DNA of 64,000 nt from positions 62,001 through 126,000 of the forward strand of contig CAWABB010000006.1 in the NCBI GenBank assembly GCA_963780165.1, given 5' to 3'. The position numbers were made by a program, and so were the translations under genes. This DNA is from CAWABB01 sp963780165 (GTDB lineage: Bacteria > Bacteroidota > Ignavibacteria > UBA10030 > UBA6906). Of this stretch, positions 18,576 to 28,232 are shown in pieces. The first letter of the stretch is position 1. Every line of letters begins with the position of its first letter. The notes beneath the pieces are model-generated. The model searched no databases. It saw only the letters and a program-made list of their open reading frames with translations, and was not told the origin of the DNA.

Positions 18576-18655
18576 CGCCTAGAGTGAGATCTGCTGGCGA
18601 GGTCTGTGGTGAGATAGGGCTCAAGCGCAAGACAAGACAATATTTTACATTAGAT

Positions 18656-20164
18656 CTATTTATTAACCCCTTGTCTTTTCTTGAGTTCTGCGACTCTCTT
18701 TTGTGCGTACTCAAGGTGCTCCGCGTACGCAACGGGCCTCAGGGCTATGAACTTCTGGAACGAGGAAAGGGACTCACGGACCAACCCGAGGCGGTCCTCA
18801 ACAAGTGCCTTGTTAAGCCAGGCGGACTCATTCTGCGTATCGACCTCGATGGCCCGGTTCAGGCTGACGATGGCCTCGGTATACTTGCCGAGGGCAGACA
18901 GGGCGTTCCCCTTGTTGCTCCAGGCCGAAGCGTTATAGGGTTGGACATGGAGGGCGTTTTCGTAGCATTGCAGGGCATCCTGGACCTTCCCGAGCTTCTT
19001 GCAGCAGGACCCGCGATTGTTCCAGGCATCGGAATTGGACGGTTCAAGCTCCAGAACACGATCGTAGTACCTTATCGCCTCCGCGTGGTCCCCAAGGCTG
19101 GCTAGGCTGAACGCCTTATTGTAGAGTTCCCAGGCCTGCAATTCCCTGGGGGCCTCGATGACCACCTTTTCGCCGCTTGTTTCGGCCAGCAGGGCCTCCA
19201 GGTCGACGCGAAGGTCGCGGAACGTCTGATACCGCGCCCTCTGCTCCTTTTCCAGGCACCGTTGAATGATAGGAAAAAGCGGGGATGTCAGCGTGGGAAC
19301 GCGGGCCTCGGTATGGAGCCTGTGCATGTCGCGCCAGACATTTGGCCGGGTGCGCCTCGAGACCGTTACGGTCGGAGGCACGAACGGCAGCCGCCCCCCT
19401 GCCGCCAACTGGTACATCACGACCCCGAAACTGTAGATGTCGCTCCGCTCGTCGCACCGGGTCGCGTTCAGGAACTGCTCGGGGGGCATGTAGTTTGGCG
19501 TCCCAAACCCGGTGAAATCCTGCGCCATCCGCTTCCGGCGGGAGATAGCGTCCATGCTCAAACGGCGCGACCGGTCAATGACGTCGGCGAACCCGAAGTC
19601 GGTGATCTTCACCAGTCCGTTGGCCGTGATCATGATATTGGCCGGCTTGATGTCGCGGTGGCTCCGGATGCCCCGGGAGCGCGCGTGCTCCATCCCGTGG
19701 CAGAACTGGATGCACCAGCGGAGGGACTTCGGAAGGTCGGGCGGATCGCCGGTCAGATACCCCTCGAGGGAGTTCAACCCCTCGTTGCTGGGCGCGATGT
19801 ACTCCATCCCGATGTACAGCCGCCCGGCAAGCTCATCGATGAAGTGAGCCGTGACCACGTTGGGATGCCGCTCCAGGTTCACCCAGGCCCGGGCTTCGCG
19901 CTTGAACTGATTGGCAGTTTCGGCATCCTGAAGGAACTGATCGCGCAGCGTCTTGAGCGCAAACGCGGTGCCCGTTTCGTGGGAGTGAACAAGGTAGACG
20001 ACGCTGAATCCGCCCACGCCGAGGACGCCAAGCACCTCGTACGGCTTCCCGATGAAGTCGCCCTTCTTGTAGGCGGTGCCTGCCGCTTCTGTCTTCGGCG
20101 CGGACGGTTTCGATGGCCTGGACTCGCCCAACAGCCATCGACGTATGCCGCGGAACGGTCCCAT
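18656..20164 (-). CDS. cytosolic Ser/Thr protein kinase with C-terminal TPR repeats
   Basis: 502 residues from the ATG at 20164. Hanks-type kinase: Gly-rich loop GVGGFSVVY (about 49-57), K71, HRDIKPAN (H169-N176), DFG (189-191), GTPNYMPPEQF activation loop, DIYSFGVVMYQLAAG. The C-terminal part (about 370-490) holds four tetratricopeptide repeats (WNNRGSCCKKLGKVQDALQCYENAL and similar). There is no membrane segment or sensor domain, so signalling probably works through TPR partners. It starts 2 bp after the truA stop and is the last gene of the mtaB operon. Confidence 0.93.
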   Translation of the reverse strand: MGPFRGIRRWLLGESRPSKPSAPKTEAAGTAYKKGDFIGKPYEVLGVLGVGGFSVVYLVHSHETGTAFALKTLRDQFLQDAETANQFKREARAWVNLERHPNVVTAHFIDELAGRLYIGMEYIAPSNEGLNSLEGYLTGDPPDLPKSLRWCIQFCHGMEHARSRGIRSHRDIKPANIMITANGLVKITDFGFADVIDRSRRLSMDAISRRKRMAQDFTGFGTPNYMPPEQFLNATRCDERSDIYSFGVVMYQLAAGGRLPFVPPTVTVSRRTRPNVWRDMHRLHTEARVPTLTSPLFPIIQRCLEKEQRARYQTFRDLRVDLEALLAETSGEKVVIEAPRELQAWELYNKAFSLASLGDHAEAIRYYDRVLELEPSNSDAWNNRGSCCKKLGKVQDALQCYENALHVQPYNASAWSNKGNALSALGKYTEAIVSLNRAIEVDTQNESAWLNKALVEDRLGLVRESLSSFQKFIALRPVAYAEHLEYAQKRVAELKKRQGVNK

Positions 20165-20166
20165 CG

Positions 20167-20895
20167 TCAGTAGACCACGTCTTCGAGGAAGAGTCCGTGC
20201 GGGGGCGCCGCCATGCCGGCACGACGCCTGTCGCGCGCCTCCATGATCGCCGGGAACGCGTCCTCCGGGGTGTACCCGCGCCCGATGTCGACCATCGTTC
20301 CGACAAGCGCGCGGACCATCCCGTGCAGGAACCGGTTCCCCCGGATCTCGTAGGTCAACTTTCCGGGAGACTCGACCCAGCGCGATTCGAGCAGCGTGCA
20401 CCGGTAGTGGTCGACGTCGGCAGCGTATTTGCAGAACGACTCGAAGTCGTGCTCTCCGAGGATGGAAGAAGCGATGCGGTTCATCGCCGCCGCATGAAGG
20501 TCGTACTTGACGTACCATTCATAACGGCGGTTGATCGCGGACGGCGCGAGGGAGATGTAGTAGCGGTAGAATCGTTCGCGCGCGGAATACCGGGCGTGGA
20601 AGCCGTCGGGGACCTCTTCGACGGCAGGGATGTAGATGTCTTCGGGGAGGAGTCCGTTGAGCGCAGCCCGAACGGACGTTGCGCTCATGGACGTGGCAGT
20701 GGCAAAGCTACCGACCTGTCCCCGCGCGTGCACTCCGGAGTCTGTCCGGCCCGCGCCGATCACCGATACGGGCTCCTGGAGCACGGCAGTAAGGACCTTC
20801 TCGATCTCCTCCTGCACGCTCCTGCCGTTGGCCTGGGTCTGCCAGCCTACGAATTCGGTCCCGTCGTACTCTATGACGAGCTTGAGTGTGCGCAT
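20167..20895 (-). CDS. truA: tRNA pseudouridine(38-40) synthase
   Basis: 242 residues, full length. Modifies uridines 38-40 in the anticodon stem. N-terminal RTLKLVIEYDGTEFVGWQ, the catalytic-Asp motif GAGRTDSGVHARGQV, the RFYRYYI strand and FLHGMVRALVGTMVDIGRG near the C-terminus are all present. Follows the DUF5683-like gene after 12 bp and leads into the kinase gene with a 2-bp gap. Confidence 0.96.
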   Translation of the reverse strand: MRTLKLVIEYDGTEFVGWQTQANGRSVQEEIEKVLTAVLQEPVSVIGAGRTDSGVHARGQVGSFATATSMSATSVRAALNGLLPEDIYIPAVEEVPDGFHARYSARERFYRYYISLAPSAINRRYEWYVKYDLHAAAMNRIASSILGEHDFESFCKYAADVDHYRCTLLESRWVESPGKLTYEIRGNRFLHGMVRALVGTMVDIGRGYTPEDAFPAIMEARDRRRAGMAAPPHGLFLEDVVY

Positions 20896-20907
20896 GGGCG
20901 CCCGGTC

Positions 20908-21720
20908 TCAGATTCCGCGGCGCACCGTCACGAGAAGGCCGTGCGGCTGATACACGCCGCCCAGGACGCTTGCGTCAAATGTCAGCTCGCCCAGGGCCTG
21001 GTCCAGCGCGGAATTGTGCCTGATGGCCGCACGGGCGGCATTGATCGCGCTGGCAATGTGGTTCACGACGATCGCTGCGACGACGAACTTGCGGTTGTTG
21101 TACGTGGTCTCGCTCGAGAGCCTTTCGTCTTTGTACGCCGCGCGGGCGGCATCGGACTCCCAGGTCCACCCTTCCCCTTCGGCACGACTGTAGAGGATGT
21201 CAGGCTGGCGGTCGCGCAACTGTTTGTCGTTGTACTCTTCGGTGGTCATGAAGTTGCCGATGTCGACGTAGAACTGATCGTCCTTGCCCGCCGGATCGAT
21301 CCCTGCGCGCGATAAGGCGTAGGTCCGGGCATCGTCCTGCTGTGAGTTTCCGTGGACGGTGAACGCACCATACGTCAACCACAGGCCTCCTTCGGCCATC
21401 AGGAAGTACTTGCCGGACGAGAAGCCGCCGGCGTAGAGCTCGCCCATGCCGGGGAGCAGGAGCGAGTAGATCGCCGCGAGTGCTGGCGACTTCTTGTCCT
21501 GCGCCGGCTCCTCGAGCGGATCGTACGGCGTGGTCTCGGAGTTGAGCACTGCAGTGAAGGCGCCCGCTTCAGCGTCGAAAGGCGCGCCAACCGGTTCGAC
21601 CGTGGCGGCCGATCGCAAAAGATCGAGGGATACTTCCGCGCGGCTCATCGGCTGTTCCTGCGCCGCCAGGGATCCGGCCACTACGATCACCATCACCACG
21701 AAGCCGATCAATCGATTCAC
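20908..21720 (-). CDS. exported DUF5683-like membrane protein
   Basis: 270 residues from the GTG at 21720, which overlaps the upstream stop (GTGA). Signal peptide (LIGFVVMVIVVAGSLAA), then a linker and the motif SPALAAIYSLLLPGMGELYAGGFS, which resembles the DUF5683 hallmark of small Bacteroidetes membrane proteins. A second hydrophobic stretch (FVVAAIVVNHIASAINAARAA) follows. Function unknown. Confidence 0.8.
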   Translation of the reverse strand: MNRLIGFVVMVIVVAGSLAAQEQPMSRAEVSLDLLRSAATVEPVGAPFDAEAGAFTAVLNSETTPYDPLEEPAQDKKSPALAAIYSLLLPGMGELYAGGFSSGKYFLMAEGGLWLTYGAFTVHGNSQQDDARTYALSRAGIDPAGKDDQFYVDIGNFMTTEEYNDKQLRDRQPDILYSRAEGEGWTWESDAARAAYKDERLSSETTYNNRKFVVAAIVVNHIASAINAARAAIRHNSALDQALGELTFDASVLGGVYQPHGLLVTVRRGI

Positions 21721-23042
21721 GTCGTCACGTCCCTGCTGATTCTCTTTTCTGTCGTCTTCACTACTCCCAGCGCGCGAAACACGTCCGCCCAGCTTCCATC
21801 GAACACCATCACCGGACTGCCCAGGCGCTGGCTCAGGTCGGGCACCGATTGGTCGTCCAGAAAGACGCCGTCCGCGTTCACGATGTCGGGCGGGAGCAGC
21901 ACCAGGTCCGCCGCGGAACCCTCTTTCAGTGAAAAATATACGCAATTGGCCGAGAGAAGTCCAGCCACCGTGACGCTCCGGCCGTACAGCGTGTTCGGCG
22001 CGACGACGAGCCTGACGTCCAGCCCCTGGATCTTCCGGAGGCGCGGGACGACCGACTCCGCGATGAATCCGGATGGAAGCTCGGCCGTCACGAGCGTCAA
22101 CGATTTCCTCCGCGGGAGCTTCCTGGGGAAGCGTCTGGCCTGCGCGTCGAACTCCATGAGGAACGATCGCGCCATCCCGACCCCGTTCTCGATCTGGGGG
22201 AACTCGTCGTACTGCTCCGGGCCCGGCAACTCCCTCCCCGCAACGATGTAAAACTCGTCAGAGGCATAGATGAACCCGCGACCGGTCTCCCGACGGAATT
22301 GCTCCTGCCACCTGTCCGCCTGGTCCAGCAGATCACGCGCGTACGCAGCATCCACGCGGCGCAGTTCGCTCAGGCCGAACCGGTGATCGGTCAGGCCCAC
22401 GGGAACGACCGCAAGCGACACAATCCGTTCGCGGTACCGGTACAGATCGGAGACGGTCTGCCGGAGCGACTCGCCGTCGTTGATCCCGGGGCACAGGACG
22501 ATCTGCGTGTGCATGTCGATTCCGTTGTCGTGGAGCAGGGCGATCTTCTCGAGGATATGGTCGTCCTTTTTCAGGCCCATGAGGCGCTTGCGGACCTCGT
22601 AGACGGTCGTGTGCACGGAGATGTACTGTGGCGAGAGGCGCTGGGTGATGATCCGGCGGAGGATCGCAGGGCCGGCGTTCGTCATGGTGGTATAGTTGCC
22701 ATACATGAACGACAGCCGGTAGTCGCCGTCGCGGAAGTAGAGCGGCTTGCGAAGGCCCCTGGGGTTCTGGTCCACGAAGCAGAAGATGCAGTCGTTCCCG
22801 CACGCCAGGATGCTCATCTCTTCGAGCTCGATCCCCAGCGGCTCGCCGTCATCCTTCTCGATGTCGAACAGGATGATCTCGCCGTCGCGGGCGATCTTGA
22901 GCACGACCGCAGCGTCCGGCTCGAAGAACCTGAGGTCGATTGCGTCCTGGATGCGTTGCTCGTTGATCTCGAGGAGTTCGTCGCCTTCCAGAAGGCCCGC
23001 GTCAAAGGCGATGCTGCCGGGGTCGATCCGGGCGATTTTCAT
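21717..23042 (-). CDS. PDZ-radical SAM-DUF512 protein
   Basis: 441 residues. An N-terminal PDZ-like segment (SIAFDAGLLEGDELLEING-type turn, 1-60) leads to a radical SAM cluster motif C81-x3-C85-x2-C88 followed by FVDQNPRGLRKPLYFRDGDYR, diagnostic of the DUF512 family. It ends in the DUF512 domain (TAELPSGFI, VAPNTLYG, VTVAGLLS). The reaction is not known. Starts with ATGA overlapping the mtaB stop. Confidence 0.93.
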   Translation of the reverse strand: MKIARIDPGSIAFDAGLLEGDELLEINEQRIQDAIDLRFFEPDAAVVLKIARDGEIILFDIEKDDGEPLGIELEEMSILACGNDCIFCFVDQNPRGLRKPLYFRDGDYRLSFMYGNYTTMTNAGPAILRRIITQRLSPQYISVHTTVYEVRKRLMGLKKDDHILEKIALLHDNGIDMHTQIVLCPGINDGESLRQTVSDLYRYRERIVSLAVVPVGLTDHRFGLSELRRVDAAYARDLLDQADRWQEQFRRETGRGFIYASDEFYIVAGRELPGPEQYDEFPQIENGVGMARSFLMEFDAQARRFPRKLPRRKSLTLVTAELPSGFIAESVVPRLRKIQGLDVRLVVAPNTLYGRSVTVAGLLSANCVYFSLKEGSAADLVLLPPDIVNADGVFLDDQSVPDLSQRLGSPVMVFDGSWADVFRALGVVKTTEKRISRDVTT

Positions 23043-24496
23043 ACGGTTGTCCCCTTCAGGCTTCCCGGCGTCACGAGATCCTCACATTCCGACGCTCTCC
23101 TGTCTCCTGACGCCCTTTCGGCACAATGCAAACGCACCCCCTCTGCAACCAGATGCGCTTCGCAGCACGCAGCGGTCGCCGACGTGATCAACGCATGCAC
23201 GATCGTGTTCTCACGCATCTCCTCCGAGGAAATCGCGGCGTCACCCCCGCCGGACCTCGCCCCGGAGATTCCCATGTTTCCCTTCCCTGCCACGGCCACA
23301 CGGGCGTAGTTGGGGGCGAGCCCCATCCTCCTCCCGTCGCGAACCTCACTCTCCAGCAGAACCGGTACGGTTCGTCCTACCATCCCGGTGTGGAACGCGA
23401 GCCGCTTCTTCTCGCCGATCGCTCTCAGCACCGCGTTGCGGCGTTGCCTCTCGCGGGGAGAAACCTGGTCGGCATATCCTGCCGCGGGGGTATCCGGCCG
23501 CTCGGAGTAGGTAAACACGTGGAGGTACGAGACCGGCAGTTCCGAGAGGAGCTCAGCCGTGCGCCGGAACTGCAGATCGGATTCCCCGGGGAATCCCACA
23601 ATGACATCGACGCCGATCCCGGCGTCCGGCAGCCGCCGCCTGACGGCCTCGACCCGGGCGGCGTAGTCGGCGCTCGTGTACCGCCGGCGCATGCGGCGCA
23701 GCACGCCATCGTCGCCGCTCTGGAGCGGAAGGTGAAAATGCGGGCAGAGCACAGGCGAGATTGCCGCCGCCTCGATGATATCGTCTGTCAGGAGATTCGG
23801 CTCGATTGAGGAGATGCGGAGGCGCTGCAAACCCCGGACGGGCTCGAGCGCGCGCAGGAGACTCAGCAGGTTCGTCCCGGACGTACGCCCGTAATCGCCG
23901 ACGTTGACGCCGGTGAGCACGATCTCCCTGTACCCCTGGGCGACCAGCTCTTCGGCCTGCCGCACCGATGCCTCGATGCTCTGGCTCCGGCTGGCACCGC
24001 GGGCCCGGGGGATCGTACAGAAACTGCAGGTATAGTCGCAGCCGTCCTGGACCTTCAGGAATGCCCGCGTCCTGTCGTCCGCAGCCGACGTGGAGGCGGG
24101 ACCAAAGTCATCGGAGGCGCCTGCGGCCGCAACATGCACCCGCGGCCCCTGATTCTCCACCAGCTCAGGGAGGTACGAGAGCACGTCGAACTTCTCGCGC
24201 GTGCCCAGGACCAGATCGACCCCGGGGATAGACGCGACTTCCTCGGGGCGGAGCTGTGCGTAGCACCCCGTCACGACGAGCTTCGGGTCCTTGGGCGCTC
24301 GCAGGGCACGGCGGATGATCTGACGGCATTCGCGGTCCGCCCTGGCCGTCACCGTGCACGTATTGATGACGCAGACGTCCGCGGCTTCGCCCACGGGCAC
24401 GAGCGTGTACCCGCGCTCGAGGAATCGCCTGCCGATCGCCGCGGTTTCCGCGGAGTTCAGCTTGCAGCCAAGTGTATGGAGAGCGACTGTCGGCAT
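23039..24496 (-). CDS. mtaB: tRNA t6A methylthiotransferase MtaB
   Basis: 485 residues from ATG 24496 (a GTG at 24511 is an alternative but lies next to the rpsA terminator). Converts t6A37 to ms2t6A37. UPF0004 domain cysteines C11 (HTLGCKLN), C47 (NTCTVT) and C78 (VVTGCYAQ), then radical SAM DGCDYTCSFCTIPRARG and the GEKKRLAFH region. The C-terminal tail after the TRAM-like part is longer than usual, with HALITSATAACCEAHLVAEG. First gene of the operon through the kinase. Confidence 0.94.
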   Translation of the reverse strand: MPTVALHTLGCKLNSAETAAIGRRFLERGYTLVPVGEAADVCVINTCTVTARADRECRQIIRRALRAPKDPKLVVTGCYAQLRPEEVASIPGVDLVLGTREKFDVLSYLPELVENQGPRVHVAAAGASDDFGPASTSAADDRTRAFLKVQDGCDYTCSFCTIPRARGASRSQSIEASVRQAEELVAQGYREIVLTGVNVGDYGRTSGTNLLSLLRALEPVRGLQRLRISSIEPNLLTDDIIEAAAISPVLCPHFHLPLQSGDDGVLRRMRRRYTSADYAARVEAVRRRLPDAGIGVDVIVGFPGESDLQFRRTAELLSELPVSYLHVFTYSERPDTPAAGYADQVSPRERQRRNAVLRAIGEKKRLAFHTGMVGRTVPVLLESEVRDGRRMGLAPNYARVAVAGKGNMGISGARSGGGDAAISSEEMRENTIVHALITSATAACCEAHLVAEGVRLHCAERASGDRRASECEDLVTPGSLKGTTV

Positions 24497-24512
24497 CTGG
24501 CCCAAAACCACA

Positions 24513-24541
24513 AAGAGCCCCCCGGAGGCCGGGGAGCTCTT
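24513..24541 (-). terminator. terminator of rpsA
   Basis: Minus strand: AAGAGCTCCCCGG stem with a pairing CCGGGGGGCTCTT arm, followed by a T-rich TTTGTGGTTTT stretch, 23 bp after the rpsA stop. Confidence 0.75.
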
Positions 24542-24564
24542 GTAGTGATTCTATTGACGGGGAA

Positions 24565-26346
24565 TCAGTTCTCCGTCGGGATGGACGTATCGTCCGCGGG
24601 CGTCTGCCCGGTGATCGTGGCGGAATCGCCGATCGTGTTGGCCGGGAGCTTGTGGTTCGCCATGTAGTGTTCCACGAAATCGGGGTCCTTACCCTTCAGG
24701 TACTCCGAGGCCGACAGCACGATCTTCTTCGAGTCCTTGTCGAACTCGAGGACCTTCAGCGGAAGCGCATCGCCGACCTTGAACCTCTCGGCGATGTTGC
24801 GGACCGGCGTGAGCGCCAGCTGTGACGCGGGGACGAACCCGTCGACGCCGAGCGGAAGCTCCACGATGACGCCCTTCTCGATGATCCGGACGATCTTCCC
24901 TTCCACTTCCGTCCCGACCCGGTAGTCGTCGCCGAACTTGTCCCACGGGTTGTCTTCGATCTGCTTGTGGCCGAGCGAGATCCTCCGCTGGTCGGTGTCG
25001 ACCCCGAGGATGAGCACCTCGATCGCGTCGCCCTTCTTCACGATCTCGCCGGGATGGCGGACCTTCTTGGTCCACGACAGGTCGGAGATGTGCACGAGGC
25101 CATCCACGCCCTGCTCCAGCTCGACAAACACGCCGAAGTTGGTGAGGTTGCGGACCGTGCCGCTGTGGCGGGAGCCGACCGGGTACTTCGCGGTGAGCGT
25201 CATCCACGGATCCGGTTCGAGCTGCTTGATGCCGAGCGACAGCTTCTTGTTGTCCTTGTCCAGGCTCAGGATGACCGCGTCGAGCATCTGGCCCATCGAG
25301 ACGACCTGCGACGGGTGCTTGATGTGCTGGGTCCAGCTCATCTCGGAGATGTGGATGAGACCCTCGATGCCCTTCTCGATCTCCACGAACGCGCCGTAGT
25401 CCGCGAGGGAGACGACCTTGCCGAGGACCTTGGTCCCGACCGGATACTTCTTGTCGATGTTCTCCCACGGATGCGGCTGGAGCTGTTTATAGCCGAGCGA
25501 AATGCGCCGCTTCTCCTGATCGAAGTCGAGCACGACGACGTTGATGGTCTGGTCGAGCTTGACGATCTCGGAGGGATGGCTGATGCGGCCCCAGGAGAGG
25601 TCGGTAATGTGCACGAGGCCGTCCACGCCGCCGAGGTCGACGAACACGCCGAAATCGGTGATGGCCTTGACGGTACCTTCGAGGATCTGGCCCTTCTCGA
25701 GGCTTTCGATGATGGCTTTCCGCTGACCCTGGAGCTCTTCCTCGACCAGGACCTTGTGGCTGACCACGACGTTTTCCGACGGGTGGTTGATCTTCACCAC
25801 GCGGAAGTCCATGATCTTGCCGATGTACTGATCGAAGTCGCGCACGGGCCGGACGTCGATCTGCGATCCGGGAAGGAACGCGTCGATGCCCATGAGGTCA
25901 ACGACGAGACCGCCCTTGATGCGGCGCACGCACCGACCCTGCAGCACTTCACCGGAATCGAACGACTTGGTGACACGTTCCCAGACACGCATGAAATCGG
26001 CGCGCTTCCGGGACAGGACGAGCTGGCCGTCCTTGTTCTCCACGCTTTCGAGGAAGACTTCGATCTCCTCGCCGACCTTCAGCACATCCTTGTTGGTGAA
26101 CTCATCGATGGCCACCGTCCCTTCGGACTTGAACCCGATGTCGATGGACACATCGCTCTCGCCGATGTGGACGATCCGGCCCCTGACGATCTCTCCCTCG
26201 CTGATCTTGCCGAGGGTCTTTTCGTACAGCGCCTGGAGTTCCTTGAACTGGGACTCGTCGTACTCCGTGTCTTCGACCCTCCGTCGTACGGACAGGCCGA
26301 TACTTGCCGTGGTGACCTCTGCAGATGCGTGTATCTGGTCAGCCAT
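24565..26346 (-). CDS. rpsA: 30S ribosomal protein S1
   Basis: 593 residues with a run of S1 RNA-binding domains from about residue 45 to 560: VRGRIVHIGESDVSIDIGFKSEG, then GLVVDLMGIDAFLPGSQI, then several GxVKxITDFGVFVDLGGVDGLVHITDLSW-type units. A strong AGGAGG site lies 4 bp before the ATG. A GTCCCG/CGGGAC inverted repeat is 25-50 bp upstream and could take part in autoregulation. It lies downstream of cmk and ispH on the same strand. Confidence 0.97.
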   Translation of the reverse strand: MADQIHASAEVTTASIGLSVRRRVEDTEYDESQFKELQALYEKTLGKISEGEIVRGRIVHIGESDVSIDIGFKSEGTVAIDEFTNKDVLKVGEEIEVFLESVENKDGQLVLSRKRADFMRVWERVTKSFDSGEVLQGRCVRRIKGGLVVDLMGIDAFLPGSQIDVRPVRDFDQYIGKIMDFRVVKINHPSENVVVSHKVLVEEELQGQRKAIIESLEKGQILEGTVKAITDFGVFVDLGGVDGLVHITDLSWGRISHPSEIVKLDQTINVVVLDFDQEKRRISLGYKQLQPHPWENIDKKYPVGTKVLGKVVSLADYGAFVEIEKGIEGLIHISEMSWTQHIKHPSQVVSMGQMLDAVILSLDKDNKKLSLGIKQLEPDPWMTLTAKYPVGSRHSGTVRNLTNFGVFVELEQGVDGLVHISDLSWTKKVRHPGEIVKKGDAIEVLILGVDTDQRRISLGHKQIEDNPWDKFGDDYRVGTEVEGKIVRIIEKGVIVELPLGVDGFVPASQLALTPVRNIAERFKVGDALPLKVLEFDKDSKKIVLSASEYLKGKDPDFVEHYMANHKLPANTIGDSATITGQTPADDTSIPTEN

Positions 26347-26492
26347 TCATCCTCCTGCTGTGTGACATACCGTCCCGATTGTCTCCCGGGACACTCCCGG
26401 ATCGCCGGCGTCGTCTGGTGTCATCAGGCCGACGGCGTCGCCGCCTCGCGGGATACTGGTTGTGAGTGGGTACTGTGATTATGTGATGACAT

Positions 26493-27365
26493 TTACAACG
26501 CTTCGATTGCGGCGCGGACCCGTTCCATCAGCCACTGCGGCGTGGACGTCGCGCCGCTGATGCCGACCGTGCCTGCCCCGGCGAACCACTCGGGCCGGAG
26601 CTCCGATTCCTCTTCGATAAAATGCGTGCGCGGGTTCTCTTCGGCGCAGATCTCGTACAACACCTTGCCGTTCGAGGAGTTCCGCCCCGCCACGAACACC
26701 ATGACGTCGTTCTGCCGGGCGAACTCCCGGAGCTTCTTGTCGCGCCCCGACACCTGCCCGCAGATCGTGTCCTTCGCGTGAAAATCGACCGCGGACTCTT
26801 CGAACGTGCCGACCACGAAGTCGCGAATCCGTCCGCGCAGCACGTCGGCGATTGCGTAGAACGTCGCCTTGTCCATCGTCGTCTGCGAGAACAGGACCGT
26901 CTTGCGGGACGGATCGACGGCGGCGGCCTCGTGGACCGACTTGACCACCACGGCCTCGTTGTTGACGTGGCCGACGAGCCCGACGACTTCGGCGTGGTCC
27001 TTCTTGCCGAAGATGACGATCTGGTAGCCCTGATCGTAGAACTTCCTGATGCGCTCCTGGACCTTCGTCACCACCGGGCAGGTGGCGTCGATGAGCGTGA
27101 TCCCGTGCTTGCGCGCGAGCGCGTAGGTCGACGGCGGCTCGCCGTGCGCGCGGATCAGGACGGTCTTGCCCGTGAGCCGGTCGAAATCCTCGTGTGTCAC
27201 GGTCTCGAGTCCCCTGTCGCGGAGCCGCCCGATCTCCATCGGGTTGTGAATCACGGGGCCGAGCGAATACAGCTCCGGCGACTCGCGCATCTGCTCTTCC
27301 GCGATGTCGATGGTCCTCACCACGCCCCAGCAGAACCCGGCACTCTGATCGATCGTCACAGTCAC
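26493..27365 (-). CDS. ispH: 4-hydroxy-3-methylbut-2-enyl diphosphate reductase
   Basis: 290 residues from the GTG at 27365, 1 bp after the cmk stop; a second in-frame GTG is 6 bp further on. Last step of the MEP isoprenoid pathway. The three cluster cysteines are C12 (SAGFCWGVV), C96 (DATCPVV) and C202 (DTICGQV), with RAHGEPP and SSNGKVLYEIC motifs. The cmk-ispH-rpsA order resembles that of other bacteria in which IspH is linked to S1. Confidence 0.95.
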   Translation of the reverse strand: MTVTIDQSAGFCWGVVRTIDIAEEQMRESPELYSLGPVIHNPMEIGRLRDRGLETVTHEDFDRLTGKTVLIRAHGEPPSTYALARKHGITLIDATCPVVTKVQERIRKFYDQGYQIVIFGKKDHAEVVGLVGHVNNEAVVVKSVHEAAAVDPSRKTVLFSQTTMDKATFYAIADVLRGRIRDFVVGTFEESAVDFHAKDTICGQVSGRDKKLREFARQNDVMVFVAGRNSSNGKVLYEICAEENPRTHFIEEESELRPEWFAGAGTVGISGATSTPQWLMERVRAAIEAL

Positions 27366-27366
27366 G

Positions 27367-28059
27367 TTACGTTTCCCTCGTCTCCAACTGTCTCGCCGCA
27401 CGCACGACCACGTCCACCTGCTCGGGGATCGCGAGGTGCGACGTGTCGAGCACGATCGCGCCCTCAGCCTGACGGAGCGGGCTCGCGCTGCGCGTCGAAT
27501 CAAGCCGGTCGCGCTCTTCGATCTCCGCCCTGAGGCGGTTGACGTCCGGATGCTCGCCGATCGCTTCCAGGTCGCGGAGGCGCCGCCGCGCTCTTGCTTC
27601 GATGCCCGCAATGAGAAAGAACTTCAGGTCCGCGTCCGGAAAGACCACCGTTCCGATGTCGCGACCCTCCAGTACCACTCCCCCATCCGCACCCATGCGC
27701 CGCTGCTCCCGCACCATCGCGGCCCGGACCACGGGCAGCGCCGACACGGCGCTCACGGTCCTGGTGATCTCGGGCGTCCGCAGCAGATCGGTGACGTCCC
27801 CGTCGTTCAGGAACACCCGCCGGCCTGCAGCCGAGTGGCGTTCCTCAACGCGGATCCGTGCGACGAGCTTGCCCATGGCGTCAACGTCCGACGGGTCCAC
27901 ACCCTCACGGATGACCGCGAGCGTGACAGCGCGGTACATCGCACCCGTGTCGATGTGCAGATATCCCAGCGCTTCAGCGGCGAGGCGAGCCGTCGTGCTC
28001 TTACCAGAGGCAGCGGGCCCGTCGATTGCGATGACCAGCTTGCGGCGGCTCAACGTCAA
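27367..28059 (-). CDS. cmk: cytidylate kinase
   Basis: 230 residues, full length. Phosphorylates CMP/dCMP. P-loop DGPAASGKST (about 13-22), then DTGAMYRAVTL, VLEGRDIGTVVFPDADLKFFL and ERDRLDSTRS. The start is TTG at 28059 (another TTG is 6 bp in). The predicted transcription start is only about 10 bp upstream, so the mRNA leader is very short and has no ribosome site. Confidence 0.95.
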   Translation of the reverse strand: MTLSRRKLVIAIDGPAASGKSTTARLAAEALGYLHIDTGAMYRAVTLAVIREGVDPSDVDAMGKLVARIRVEERHSAAGRRVFLNDGDVTDLLRTPEITRTVSAVSALPVVRAAMVREQRRMGADGGVVLEGRDIGTVVFPDADLKFFLIAGIEARARRRLRDLEAIGEHPDVNRLRAEIEERDRLDSTRSASPLRQAEGAIVLDTSHLAIPEQVDVVVRAARQLETRET

Positions 28060-28075
28060 TACTGAAAAGAGTTAT

Positions 28076-28104
28076 AATATATGGAAATCCGGGGGTTCTC
28101 GCAA
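28076..28104 (-). promoter_or_regulatory. cmk promoter
   Basis: Minus strand: TTGCGA, 17 bp, TATATT. The expected start point is about 10 nt before the TTG start codon. Confidence 0.6.
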
Positions 28105-28232
28105 TGAAATCCCGCACCGGAATGGCGAGGCGCATCGGCCTGGAGTGCAACAAAAGGACCCATTTTCCCTCGATATTCGTATCTTTCCATCCAACCACAT
28201 CCGCCATCTGACCCTGCCCTGAAAAGGCCCAT

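Noticed and set aside
24565..26346. Tandem repeats in rpsA as a CRISPR or mobile repeat
   Set aside because: The repetition is at protein level from consecutive S1 domains, not DNA repeats with spacers.
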